Source: an uncultured Clostridia bacterium
GTDB lineage: Bacteria > Bacillota > Clostridia > Oscillospirales > CAG-272
Direction: 5' to 3'
Length of the DNA: 16,492 nt
Assembly: GCA_945485605.1 (NCBI GenBank)
Contig: CALYSG010000022.1
Location: 1 to 16,492 of the forward strand
Translations under genes and position numbers: made by a program
Part shown: one piece after another, positions 1 through 8,158 of the stretch
How the letters are laid out: every line of letters starts with the position of its first letter
How positions within the stretch are numbered: the stretch's first letter is position 1
The notes under the pieces: model-generated
The model's database searches: none
Seen by the model: only the letters and a program-made list of their open reading frames with translations
Told to the model about the DNA's origin: nothing

Positions 1-1
1 C

Positions 2-67
2 CTGAGCGGGCTTTTGCCTATGTTGAACACGTTGGCGGGCAGGGTGAAGGTCTCGGAAGGAAGATAA
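2..67 (+). CDS. Possible C-terminal end of a plus-strand gene (partial)
   Basis: A reading frame enters from the left edge and ends at TAA 65-67, giving about 21 residues ending in LAGRVKVSEGR. I do not recognise the protein. The support is positional. It ends 39 bases before a hairpin with a run of T on the plus side, and it converges on the minus-strand amidase, so a shared bidirectional terminator makes sense. Another plus frame is also open through this stretch but runs into the terminator, which makes it less credible. With so few codons it could be chance. Confidence 0.35.
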   Translation: MSGLLPMLNTLAGRVKVSEGR

Positions 68-100
68 GAAGGAAAAGAATAACAAAAAGTCGAAATGACC

Positions 101-137
101 AAAAAAATCGCGGATGCCGAAGCATCCGCGATTTTTT
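101..137. terminator. Bidirectional intrinsic terminator with UUCG tetraloop
   Basis: An 11-bp perfect stem (107-117 pairing with 122-132) closes on a 4-base loop. Read on the minus strand the loop is TTCG closed by a C-G pair, the very stable cUUCGg tetraloop. A run of A at 101-107 gives the U tract for minus-strand transcripts, and a run of T at 132-137 gives one for plus-strand transcripts. It starts directly at the amidase stop codon (136-138), so it should end the amidase transcript. It could also end a plus-strand gene arriving from the left edge. Confidence 0.9.
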
Positions 138-738
138 ATGAGAAGAACTTGTCTATGACCTCAGCCTCGGAAGCGGCGAGCCTTGATAGGCACTCGTCGC
201 TCTGCAGGAACGCCGAATCCTCCGGATTCGTGTGAAATCCGTGCTCTATGAGTAACGCGGTCTTGCATCCCGACTGTGCCGAGGCTCGGATCACGCCGTA
301 GTAATCCCAGTCCTCGTTATCGGGGTGTCGACGGGTTTTTATTCCGCGATCGGAGGTCCCCATTGTTTTGACGACCGCCTCGGTGAGCCTTGACGCAAGG
401 TCGGCGTTACGTTCGGGATCGGTCACCGAGTAGAATGTCTCGGCACCGCGGATCTTTGAGTACCTGTCTCCCGCTTCCGTGCCGGGAGCGTTTGAATGTA
501 GCGACAGAAAAAGTATCGCGCCGTTTTTTCCCGCGAGCTGACCGCGCTCCTGAAGAGACGGGTCATCAGTGACCTTTTCACGGGTCATCTTGACCTCAAA
601 TCCGCGAGACTCAAGCTCGTCGCGAAGGTGACAACCGAGAATGAAATTCTGCGTTCCCTCGTAGAAGCCCTCGCGCGTTGGGTGCGGGTTGCCCTTCTCT
701 CCGTGCCCCGGGTCGAGCACTATAAGACCTTTTGACAT
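136..738 (-). CDS. N-acetylmuramoyl-L-alanine amidase (Amidase_3), no signal peptide
   Basis: The enzyme cuts the amide bond between N-acetylmuramic acid and L-alanine in peptidoglycan, using one zinc ion. The 200 residues are essentially a bare Amidase_3 catalytic domain. The expected zinc ligands are visible: His12 in LDPGHG, Glu27 in FYEGTQN and His81 in SLHSN. The catalytic Glu165 is in LLIEHGFHTN. There is no signal peptide, membrane segment or cell-wall-binding repeat, which is unusual because most chromosomal family members are exported. It could act in the cytoplasm, be released by lysis or a holin-like route, or be a domesticated phage-type endolysin. The start is supported by GGAGG at 746-750, 7 bases before the ATG. 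It is monocistronic, with its own consensus promoter and a terminator abutting the stop codon. The family call is firm; its biological role is open. Confidence 0.93.
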   Translation of the reverse strand: MSKGLIVLDPGHGEKGNPHPTREGFYEGTQNFILGCHLRDELESRGFEVKMTREKVTDDPSLQERGQLAGKNGAILFLSLHSNAPGTEAGDRYSKIRGAETFYSVTDPERNADLASRLTEAVVKTMGTSDRGIKTRRHPDNEDWDYYGVIRASAQSGCKTALLIEHGFHTNPEDSAFLQSDECLSRLAASEAEVIDKFFS

Positions 739-773
739 ATTTTTGCCTCCGTTATTTTTTTGCTGCCGTATTC

Positions 774-801
774 ATTATACCACGCCTTTTTCCGATGTCA
801 A
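774..801 (-). promoter_or_regulatory. Consensus sigma-A promoter of the amidase gene
   Basis: On the minus strand TTGACA lies at 801-796 and TATAAT at 779-774, with a 16-bp spacer. The -10 box is preceded by TGG, giving an extended -10 (TGnTATAAT). Both hexamers are perfect matches. The expected start of transcription is near 767, leaving a leader of about 28 bases that carries GGAGG at 750-746. The -35 box lies only 7 bp from the -35 box of the divergent recG promoter. Confidence 0.85.
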
Positions 802-808
802 GACGCGG

Positions 809-837
809 TTGACAAAACAAACGCGACAGTTTATAAT
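809..837 (+). promoter_or_regulatory. Consensus sigma-A promoter of recG
   Basis: TTGACA at 809-814 and TATAAT at 832-837 are separated by exactly 17 bp, a perfect sigma-A consensus. Transcription should start near 844. That leaves about 26 bases of leader before the ATG at 870 but only about 5 before the ATG at 849, which helps place the recG start. Divergent from the amidase promoter. Confidence 0.88.
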
Positions 838-857
838 TATTACGGAAAATGCGAAAG

Positions 858-864
858 AAGGTGA
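858..864 (+). promoter_or_regulatory. Ribosome binding site deciding the recG start
   Basis: AAGGTGA at 858-864 is followed by 5 bases and then ATG at 870. The site lies downstream of the earlier in-frame ATG (849), so it can only serve the 870 start. Confidence 0.75.
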
Positions 865-869
865 TAGCG

Positions 870-3011
870 ATGAACGATAATGTATTTGCTCTGCCCGTGA
901 CGAAGCTTAAAGGTATCGGAGCCGTGAGAGCCGCAGCATACTCAAGGCTCGGGGTAAGAACTGTCGGAGACCTTCTCTTCGATTTTCCGCGTGCATACGA
1001 GAATCGCGGGAATATAGAACTGCTGTCCGAGATAACCGATCCCGATGCCAAGCACGCGGTGATCCTTACGGTGGCGACATCTCCAAAGGTCGTTCGCCTT
1101 CGCTCGCGAAGAATGACATTCTTGAAATTCAAGGCTTACGATGATTCGGGCTTCGCCGAGATCACCTTTTTCAATCAGGATTTTCTGCGTGATAAATTTC
1201 CGCTCGGATCGACCTTCAGATTCTACGGAAAGGTAGAGAAGGCGGGAAATCATTATGTTATGTCATCTCCGGCGTTCGAGCCATGGTATGAGGACAGACC
1301 TTTGCGCGATCTGCTTCCCGTTTACCGCCTTACCGACGGCGTGTCGCAAAAGCAGATATCCGACAGTGTGGCGGCGGCGCAGGCACTCTGCGGTTACGAG
1401 ATACCCGATTTTATGCCGAATGAGATAAGGATAGCAAACGGGCTTTGCACTCTTAACTTTGCCATAAAGAATATCCACTGTCCCGAGAGCTTCAAAAATC
1501 TTGCGGCAGCTAAAAAGAGGCTTATATTCGACGAATTTTTCAACTTTGCGCTCGGCATCTCGATCACGAGAAAGAGAAGGGTAAAAAGCGGTGCTCCCGC
1601 CTGTGTGAACGGCAGCACGGCAGATCTTGAGGCTCTGTTGCCATATGCGCTCACCGGAGCCCAGAGACGAGCCGTAAACGATATTGCCTCAGATATGGCG
1701 AAAAACAGCCCTATGAGCCGGATCATCGTCGGCGATGTGGGCTGTGGAAAGACGGTTTGCGCCGCTGCCGCTATGTTTATCGCGGTAAGAAGCGGACGGC
1801 AGGCGGCGCTGATGGCTCCGACAGAGATACTTGCGCGTCAGCATTATTGTGACCTTGAGCCGCTCTTTTCACGGCTCGGAATATCATGCGAGCTTCTTGT
1901 CGGTGCGACAACGCCCGCCAAAAAGAAGAAGATATACGATGCGCTGTCTTCGGGAGAGCTTGACACCGTGATAGGGACGCAGGCTCTGCTGTCAGAAGGT
2001 GTGAGCTTTGCGTCCCCCGGGCTTGTCGTGACCGATGAACAGCATCGCTTCGGCGTAGCTCAGCGTGCGGCGCTCGCGGGGAAGAGCGGACACGCGCACA
2101 CGCTGGTCATGAGCGCGACGCCGATCCCGCGCTCGCTTGCGCTCGCGCTTTACGGTGACCTTGACATGACCGTTATAGATGAGATGCCGCCGGGGCGACA
2201 GAGAGTAGATACCTTCGCTGTTGACGGGAGTTACCGAGAGCGGCTCGATGCCTTTATAAAGAAGAACGTCACCTCGGGCGGACAGGTGTATATCGTCTGT
2301 CCGGCAGTTGAGGAACGCGAGTCCGAAGCGGGTGAAGTAGAGCTTGCTGAGCTGTCGGAAAATGGGATCATAGCCGATCAGGCACCCCCTCTTAAGGCTG
2401 CCGTGGCATATGCGGCGGAGATAGCCGAGAAATTTCCCGAGTTCACCTCTGCATTCGTTCACGGGAAGATGAAGAGCCGCGAAAAGGACGATGTTATGAA
2501 GCGCTTTGCCGCGGGAAAGGTTCAGATACTTGTCTCGACTACGGTGATCGAGGTCGGGGTCAACGTTCCCGATGCCTGCCTTATGATAGTCGAGAACGCC
2601 GAACGCTTCGGGCTTTCACAGCTTCATCAGCTGCGTGGACGCGTGGGAAGAGGGAACCGTAAGTCATACTGCATCCTTGTGTACGGCGGCGAGCACCTTG
2701 AGGATTGCCCTCAGAATGCTAAGGAACGCCTTAGCACAATGAAGAATACCTACGACGGCTTTGCCATTGCCGAGAAGGATCTGACTATGCGCGGTCCCGG
2801 CGACTTTTTGCGCGGAGAGGATGACACTATCCGTCAGCATGGCGGCGTGAAATTCCGTCTTGCAGATCTTTGCGACGATGCAGGGCTTCTTAAGGCGGCA
2901 TTCGCCGAGGCGGGTAGATTGATCGAAGCCGACCCCGAGCTGCGCGATCACCCGGTGCTTGCCGAGCGTGTGGCGTCGATGTTCACCCTTGATGCCGATT
3001 CAATTAACTGA
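870..3011 (+). CDS. recG: ATP-dependent DNA helicase RecG
   Basis: RecG is a double-strand DNA translocase that binds branched DNA and remodels stalled replication forks and recombination junctions. The start chosen gives 713 residues; an earlier in-frame ATG at 849 would add seven but sits too close to the predicted transcription start. The wedge (OB-fold) domain spans about residues 45-150. Helicase motifs follow: GDVGCGKT (Lys294), DEQHRFG (389-395), SATPIPRSLAL (from 415) and QLRGRVGRG (587-595). The C-terminal TRG signature AEKDLTMRGPGDFL (about 634-647) is diagnostic of RecG. The protein is about 25-30 residues longer than the usual 680-690. Most of the excess appears as an acidic insertion after the CPAVEE motif (about residues 482-506). 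The gene stands alone between its own promoter and terminator. Confidence 0.96.
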   Translation: MNDNVFALPVTKLKGIGAVRAAAYSRLGVRTVGDLLFDFPRAYENRGNIELLSEITDPDAKHAVILTVATSPKVVRLRSRRMTFLKFKAYDDSGFAEITFFNQDFLRDKFPLGSTFRFYGKVEKAGNHYVMSSPAFEPWYEDRPLRDLLPVYRLTDGVSQKQISDSVAAAQALCGYEIPDFMPNEIRIANGLCTLNFAIKNIHCPESFKNLAAAKKRLIFDEFFNFALGISITRKRRVKSGAPACVNGSTADLEALLPYALTGAQRRAVNDIASDMAKNSPMSRIIVGDVGCGKTVCAAAAMFIAVRSGRQAALMAPTEILARQHYCDLEPLFSRLGISCELLVGATTPAKKKKIYDALSSGELDTVIGTQALLSEGVSFASPGLVVTDEQHRFGVAQRAALAGKSGHAHTLVMSATPIPRSLALALYGDLDMTVIDEMPPGRQRVDTFAVDGSYRERLDAFIKKNVTSGGQVYIVCPAVEERESEAGEVELAELSENGIIADQAPPLKAAVAYAAEIAEKFPEFTSAFVHGKMKSREKDDVMKRFAAGKVQILVSTTVIEVGVNVPDACLMIVENAERFGLSQLHQLRGRVGRGNRKSYCILVYGGEHLEDCPQNAKERLSTMKNTYDGFAIAEKDLTMRGPGDFLRGEDDTIRQHGGVKFRLADLCDDAGLLKAAFAEAGRLIEADPELRDHPVLAERVASMFTLDADSIN

Positions 3012-3022
3012 ACAAATAAATT

Positions 3023-3054
3023 CCGGGCTGCCCATTCGGGCAGCCCGGGTTTTT
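3023..3054 (+). terminator. Intrinsic terminator after recG
   Basis: An 11-bp perfect GC-rich stem (3023-3033 with 3038-3048) has a 4-base loop ATTC and is followed by GTTTTT. It lies 11 bases past the recG stop. The minus-strand giant lipoprotein gene ends at 3074, so the hairpin also faces that transcript. On that side the downstream bases (AATTTATTTGTT on the minus strand) are T-rich but interrupted, so weaker bidirectional use is possible. Confidence 0.92.
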
Positions 3055-3073
3055 GATCTTGGTTTCGGTTTGG

Positions 3074-6000
3074 TCAGGCGTTATTGCCTTCAGCCGCCGT
3101 GACGGTGACTGTTGCTTTGCCGTCTGTAACCGTTACCGTATAGGTGTTGTTGTCGGTATCCTTGAGAGTGTAGGTGTTGCTCTCGGCATCGTAGGTGCAC
3201 TCGGTTATAAGGATAGACTTGTAGGTGATTTTACCCGCGCTGTCCTTGTCGCCTTCGCTGCCCATGAGCAGAACCTTGTTTTCCGGTAGGATATCGACGA
3301 AATACTTGCCGTCTTCGGTATAAACCGTCTCGGCAGTGTACTTCGTGACAGTGGCGCTTTCGTAAACCGGAAGGGCCTTGTTTTCTGTATTTTCGCCTTC
3401 GCCTTCTCCTTCTCCCTCGCCTTCAAGACTTCCGGAGGACTTCTCCGTGAGGTCGAGCTGATAGTAATCGGTCGAAACGATCTTTCCGGTTTCATCGGTC
3501 GTTCTTACGATGTAGAAGAGTTTACCGTCGTTAAGCATCACGTTATAGGAGTCAATCTCTACGCCATCTTTTGCGAGACCGAATGTGAAGTAAGTTCCCG
3601 CAGAATAGCCTGCCTCGGATGCTATCACGCGCGAGACCGTGACCTCATAGCCGTCGTTCGCTTTTACGGTCTCTTCACGTGTGAGAACATATACGCGGTA
3701 GCCGTTCGCATTGAATACCGAGAAGTTTGAGTAGGTGAAGATCAGCGAATACTTATATCCGTCTTCTCCCGTGAAATCGGCTCGGTAGAAGTTGTTGCCG
3801 AGCGCGACGAGCGGAACTCTGTCGAGCTTCGTGATTAGGCTTCCGTCGCTGTAGTAGTATTCGGAGTATTTACCGAACTCAGCGTTCAGGTAGGATTCGG
3901 TTACCTTTCCGTCCTTGTCAAAATCGACGCAGATCGAGACATTGCCGAATTGGTTCGGGAACTGTGCTGCAGACGAACCCATCATCTGGTAGAAGTAATA
4001 GAGATAGGTTAGGTACTGATACGAGGGCAGCGTGTTGATATAGGTGAGACCCGTGACCTTGTAGGTACTCTTTGCGGCACTTCCGACTCCGTCGCCCTGA
4101 TAATTGATCTCGATATTGAAATAGTAGTAGCCGAGTCTTATGTACATTTTCGTCTTGCCGTCTTCGACCGTTCTGACAACGTAGCAGGTCCTGTTCTTAC
4201 CGTCAAGGGTTACCTGACCCGTGACAGAGAATGTGTCATTTCCGGTGGGGGCGAACTTAAGGGTTTCAAGAGCCTTATAAACCGCGTTTTCGGCATCGGT
4301 AAGAAGGGGATAATCGTTCTTTGTGTCTTCCTCTCTGACAAAGGTGATAGCGAAGCCGTCGTTCTTGTAGTAGGTTTCGCCGTTGTATTCCTTGACATCG
4401 CTGAGCTCGCCGAAGTCTTCCTCGACGTATCCGTATCTGTTGCGGTTTTCGGCACTTTCATCGAGGTGGTACAGAGTTACCCTGCCGTTTTCAACGGTGT
4501 AGTAGTATCTGGTGCTGTTGTTGAATATGGCAAATCCGTATTCGGAGAAGAGCAGGGAGCCGAGATCCTTCGTGAAGTATCCGATTGCGGTGTAGGAGCG
4601 GGGAGTAGCCGTTCCCTTTTCGGTATCGTAGACGTAGATGAAGGCTTCCGTGCCGCTCTCGTTTACGTAGTAGAGGAGCGATTCGGTGACGAGCGAGTAG
4701 GTACCGTTCTCGATCTGACCGTTCATGAGGTGCTTTGTAGCCGTTCCGTCGTTGTGAATACGGAGTACCGACCAGTCTTCCTCATTTACGTAAGCGTGAA
4801 CTACCTCGTCATGGAGGGTGTGGAGCGCGTTAAGATAATTTGTTCCGCTCTTGACGCTGCCCATCTTTGCGTTGACGGTATGTTCTTTGCTTCCGTCTTT
4901 ATAGAGAAGGGTGATGTAATCGCCGTTGAGTGTGTAAGTGGCATTCTCGTCTACGAAGTCCTGAACCGACTTGTCGTCTACCAGCTTGACCTTAAATATC
5001 TTTGCACCGCCGAGACCGTCGAGAGTCGCGTAGAGACCGTCGAAAACCTGATTGTCCATCATCAAGTAGGTCTTTCCGTACTCACCTCCGCGGAGAGCGC
5101 AGGTCGTGCCGTCGATATAGAAATTGTAGGTCTTGCCTGTGCCGGAATCGGAAAGTGTTACGTTGTTGCCGTTCTTCTGATACATACCGATGAGATCATT
5201 ACCTTCGCTGTCTGTGTATGTAGCCACGAAGCCGAAGCCGTCGAGCATCAGAACGCCGTTCTTTTTATTGACTGAGGTGAATGTTCCGTCGTACTCTTCA
5301 TCATAAATGAAGATGTAATTTGCGCTTGAAGAAGAGCGGTCGATGAATTTGAAGCTGATGACGGGTTTGCCGGTAGCCTCGTCCTTATCGTCCGACTCAA
5401 AGATCAATACGGGGAAGCCGGTGAGCGAGGTCTCGCCCGAATTTATCAGCTTACCGGTGTAATCGACGATTTTATTTGTATCACCCTCGACCACTACGAT
5501 GCTGTATTTTATGTTGCCCTTGTAGTCGATTATGATTCCGCGATCCTTCTGAATGTTCCCGTCTTTTCCGACCGGGTAGTAGACCAGTGTTGCGTTCTTG
5601 TAAGCCTCAAAGCTGTTGTCTTCCGTGTTGACCTCAAAATAGAGAGTCGTACCGTCGGTGAAGGTTGCGCTTGACAGCGGGTTCCCTTCCTTTGAGGTGT
5701 AGGTTCCGAACTTGTTCTCGCCGTTCGCGGTATAGATCGCAAATCCTCCGACGATTGTGAGCTTTTCTCCGTTCTTACCGGTGTATACCTTTGAGAGCTC
5801 GGTCGTTTCGACATCGCCGGAGTAACTGAACCAGAAGTTGACCTTGTACTTTGAGGTTACCTTGTCGAACATCATCACGCACGATCTGACCTGTGAGAAG
5901 TCGATCGGGGTAGTGAAGATCGGCTCGGTGCCTTCGGGAAGAGTGTAGGTCTCGGTTACATTGAAGGTGTAAGTACCGGTGCTTTCGTTATAGGTAAGAG

Positions 6001-8158
6001 TACCGTATGCGATCTTGTGGTATTCCTTCTTGCTGTTGTAGCCGTATACGAACGCCGTTGTTTTGCTGTCGAATACGAAGAGAGGAGCGTAGTATGTGCC
6101 GGCTGAATCCTTGTAGTAGAATTCCTCGTAGTCGGGGCTGAGGACCTCGGCAACATAGACCGTCTTTTTCTCTGTCTTATCGTCGACTATCACGTCTTCG
6201 GTCTTCGTTGTGAGCTTAAATTTGTGAAGTGTTCCGTTTCCGTCGGTGAACGAGAGGATCGTGCCGCCGAATGCGGATGATTCGGTCTTAAAGAATCCCG
6301 AAAGAACTGTGTCACCCTTTGTATAGGTCGCGGTTACGATACCGTCGAGCTTAAGAGTCGATCCGTCGTCAAGAGTGAACTCGACGTCGTTGCTCTTATT
6401 GTAGATCATATATCCGAGCTTACCGTCGACCGTCATCAGCTTGAGAATACCCGCCTGCTGGCCCTGGCTGGTGGTAAGGGTTATTGTCTTACCCTCTTTG
6501 TCGTAGGTATAATAGAACGACGAGGTCTGACTTCCGGTATTGTAAAGCGCGGTACCGAAGCCGTTCAGTGTAAGATCGCCGACGGGGTTGCCCTTGTCGT
6601 CGGTGTTCACGTCGATCTTTCCGTTCTTGACGACGAAGGAGAGGATCTGACCGAGGCTGATTTCTTCCTCGTTTCTGATCTGGAAAGCCGCTACCTTCTG
6701 ATTGTTGACGGTTACCTGACCGACGACGAACGTGATCGTCTGTCCGTTAAGCAGTCCGCTTGTGAAGGTTGCGACCATATAGCCGTTTTCGTCGAAGAAG
6801 AATTCACCTTTTGAATCATTCGTACCGAAGGTATCCTTTTCACTGTAGGTTACGCCGTTTGCCTTGTCAAAATAGAGCTTTACCGATTCGTCAAGCCCCT
6901 TGCCTATTCTGAAGAGGGTCATAGGGACCTCTTCACGGGCGGTATTGCAGAAAAGGAAGGTCTTGCCGTCCGAGTTGACGCATCCCTCGGGGAAGGAGGT
7001 GCCTGCGTCGGGGAAGAGGAAGGTATTGCCGGTAAGGACGCCCTTGAAGTAGAGTCCGGCGCGGTATAGGTAGACCGTGTTCTTCTCACCGTTTGCGACA
7101 TAGAGAACGTCGGCGCCGCCGAAGAGATCGGTGTAGCCCTTGCTCCATACGGCATAGAGAGTTATGTTCCCGTCAACCGTTAGCTCCTCGACCTCGTGAG
7201 GCGCAGCGTTATAGAGACTGCCGTCCATGATGTGCGAGAAGTATTTTACTGCGCCGCCTTTTTCGAGCGACCAGCCCTCAAGGTAGTAGCCGTCAGCATC
7301 AAAGGTGACGAAGGGGAGCTTTGTCTTTGTGCCGTAGACGAATTTTTCGGATTTCATCTGGTCGGCGGAGCCGTCCGGATAGTTGGATACGAAGGTTATC
7401 GAGTATGTAGTCTTATCGAAATAGTGTCTGAAAACATTTTTCGATGTGTCATCGGAGATAACGAGCTGAGTTACGCTGTCTGCCTTTTTGACCTCGGTAT
7501 ATCCTTCTATTGTATGTTCGGATTTGAAGTCTTCACCGACGTATGCGTAACCGTCAACGGTTTCGGACGATTTATCGTAGCCGGTGAGTGCAGCGTTCTG
7601 AAGGAAGATCTCAACGGTGTATTTGACCTTGTATTTTGCGACAAGGGTTACGTCAGCCTCGCCCATAACGGCGTCGGAAGTGAGCTCCTTACCGTCAAGA
7701 GTCCACATTCCGAAGATGGCGCCTTCCTTTTCGGGGGTAAGAGATGCGACCTTGTCAAGTAGCTTTTCGCCCGCTTTAAGGGTAAAGCTCGTCGTTCCGA
7801 GCTTACCGCCGTCAAGCTCAAGCGTGAGTATGTATAGCTTATTCCATTTTGCGTATACTGTGGTATCGGCACTCGGGCTTACCGATGTTACGGGTGAGCC
7901 TCCGAAATCGGCGGAGGTGTACCAACCGGCGAATTCGTAGCCGTCGCGGGTAAGAGTCGGAAGGCTGAATGACTTGCCTTTTTCGACTTCGCTGACGGTG
8001 TCAGCATTACCGTTGTTTCCGACCATCGTGACCTTGACCTTTTCTGCCGTTTCGGTGCCGGGGGTCGGAGGAGTGTTCGGTGTCGTGCACGCTGTGAGTA
8101 ACCCGATAAGCAGAAGGGATACGCACAGCAACAGGACTAAAATGCGAATTTTTTTCAT
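3074..8158 (-). CDS. Giant surface lipoprotein with Flg_new repeats and degenerate beta-repeats
   Basis: The 1694-residue protein starts with a lipoprotein signal peptide: MKKIR, a hydrophobic core and lipobox LTAC with lipidated Cys24. It should be anchored in the outer leaflet of the cytoplasmic membrane. Residues about 41-340 contain Listeria-Bacteroides (Flg_new / InlB B-like) modules, seen as GYEFAGWY...VYAKWNK (73-107), IFGMW...LVAKYK (148-177) and YYLEGWS...LYAVWSK (291-340). Residues about 340-1570 are rich in Tyr, Gly, Thr and Asp, with a loosely recurring pattern of a GFG/GFA core, a short acidic turn, then GTY/GMY and a T-rich strand (near 457, 532, 804, 973, 1207 and 1267). I recognise no enzyme motif. 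A Glu-Gly tract (1579-1589) precedes a last beta-rich segment of about 100 residues. There is no LPXTG motif. It follows the leucine-rich-repeat lipoprotein gene after 148 bases and may be co-transcribed with it. Adhesion or glycan binding is a guess from composition. Confidence 0.9.
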   Translation of the reverse strand: MKKIRILVLLLCVSLLLIGLLTACTTPNTPPTPGTETAEKVKVTMVGNNGNADTVSEVEKGKSFSLPTLTRDGYEFAGWYTSADFGGSPVTSVSPSADTTVYAKWNKLYILTLELDGGKLGTTSFTLKAGEKLLDKVASLTPEKEGAIFGMWTLDGKELTSDAVMGEADVTLVAKYKVKYTVEIFLQNAALTGYDKSSETVDGYAYVGEDFKSEHTIEGYTEVKKADSVTQLVISDDTSKNVFRHYFDKTTYSITFVSNYPDGSADQMKSEKFVYGTKTKLPFVTFDADGYYLEGWSLEKGGAVKYFSHIMDGSLYNAAPHEVEELTVDGNITLYAVWSKGYTDLFGGADVLYVANGEKNTVYLYRAGLYFKGVLTGNTFLFPDAGTSFPEGCVNSDGKTFLFCNTAREEVPMTLFRIGKGLDESVKLYFDKANGVTYSEKDTFGTNDSKGEFFFDENGYMVATFTSGLLNGQTITFVVGQVTVNNQKVAAFQIRNEEEISLGQILSFVVKNGKIDVNTDDKGNPVGDLTLNGFGTALYNTGSQTSSFYYTYDKEGKTITLTTSQGQQAGILKLMTVDGKLGYMIYNKSNDVEFTLDDGSTLKLDGIVTATYTKGDTVLSGFFKTESSAFGGTILSFTDGNGTLHKFKLTTKTEDVIVDDKTEKKTVYVAEVLSPDYEEFYYKDSAGTYYAPLFVFDSKTTAFVYGYNSKKEYHKIAYGTLTYNESTGTYTFNVTETYTLPEGTEPIFTTPIDFSQVRSCVMMFDKVTSKYKVNFWFSYSGDVETTELSKVYTGKNGEKLTIVGGFAIYTANGENKFGTYTSKEGNPLSSATFTDGTTLYFEVNTEDNSFEAYKNATLVYYPVGKDGNIQKDRGIIIDYKGNIKYSIVVVEGDTNKIVDYTGKLINSGETSLTGFPVLIFESDDKDEATGKPVISFKFIDRSSSSANYIFIYDEEYDGTFTSVNKKNGVLMLDGFGFVATYTDSEGNDLIGMYQKNGNNVTLSDSGTGKTYNFYIDGTTCALRGGEYGKTYLMMDNQVFDGLYATLDGLGGAKIFKVKLVDDKSVQDFVDENATYTLNGDYITLLYKDGSKEHTVNAKMGSVKSGTNYLNALHTLHDEVVHAYVNEEDWSVLRIHNDGTATKHLMNGQIENGTYSLVTESLLYYVNESGTEAFIYVYDTEKGTATPRSYTAIGYFTKDLGSLLFSEYGFAIFNNSTRYYYTVENGRVTLYHLDESAENRNRYGYVEEDFGELSDVKEYNGETYYKNDGFAITFVREEDTKNDYPLLTDAENAVYKALETLKFAPTGNDTFSVTGQVTLDGKNRTCYVVRTVEDGKTKMYIRLGYYYFNIEINYQGDGVGSAAKSTYKVTGLTYINTLPSYQYLTYLYYFYQMMGSSAAQFPNQFGNVSICVDFDKDGKVTESYLNAEFGKYSEYYYSDGSLITKLDRVPLVALGNNFYRADFTGEDGYKYSLIFTYSNFSVFNANGYRVYVLTREETVKANDGYEVTVSRVIASEAGYSAGTYFTFGLAKDGVEIDSYNVMLNDGKLFYIVRTTDETGKIVSTDYYQLDLTEKSSGSLEGEGEGEGEGENTENKALPVYESATVTKYTAETVYTEDGKYFVDILPENKVLLMGSEGDKDSAGKITYKSILITECTYDAESNTYTLKDTDNNTYTVTVTDGKATVTVTAAEGNNA
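3392..3424 (-). repeat. In-frame hexanucleotide tract coding for (Glu-Gly)5-Glu
   Basis: Imperfect 6-base units (GAAGGC / GAGGGA / GAAGGA on the coding strand) encode residues 1579-1589 of the giant lipoprotein. The unit is a multiple of three, so copy-number change would lengthen or shorten the linker without a frameshift. The tract separates the repeat region from the C-terminal segment and looks like a flexible acidic hinge. Confidence 0.8.

Noticed and set aside
849..869. Upstream ATG for recG at 849
   Set aside because: It lies about 5 bases after the predicted transcription start and has no ribosome binding site, whereas AAGGTGA is well placed for the ATG at 870.
3392..3424. Hexamer tract as a CRISPR or phase-variable frameshift tract
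   Set aside because: The units are 6 bases without spacers, lie inside a coding frame and are a multiple of three, so they cannot shift the frame.
4466..5275. 269-residue plus-strand open frame opposite the giant lipoprotein gene
   Set aside because: It is antisense to a clearly coding region. Its Val- and Tyr-rich composition mirrors the complementary codons of the repeat protein, and no ribosome binding site or domain is evident.
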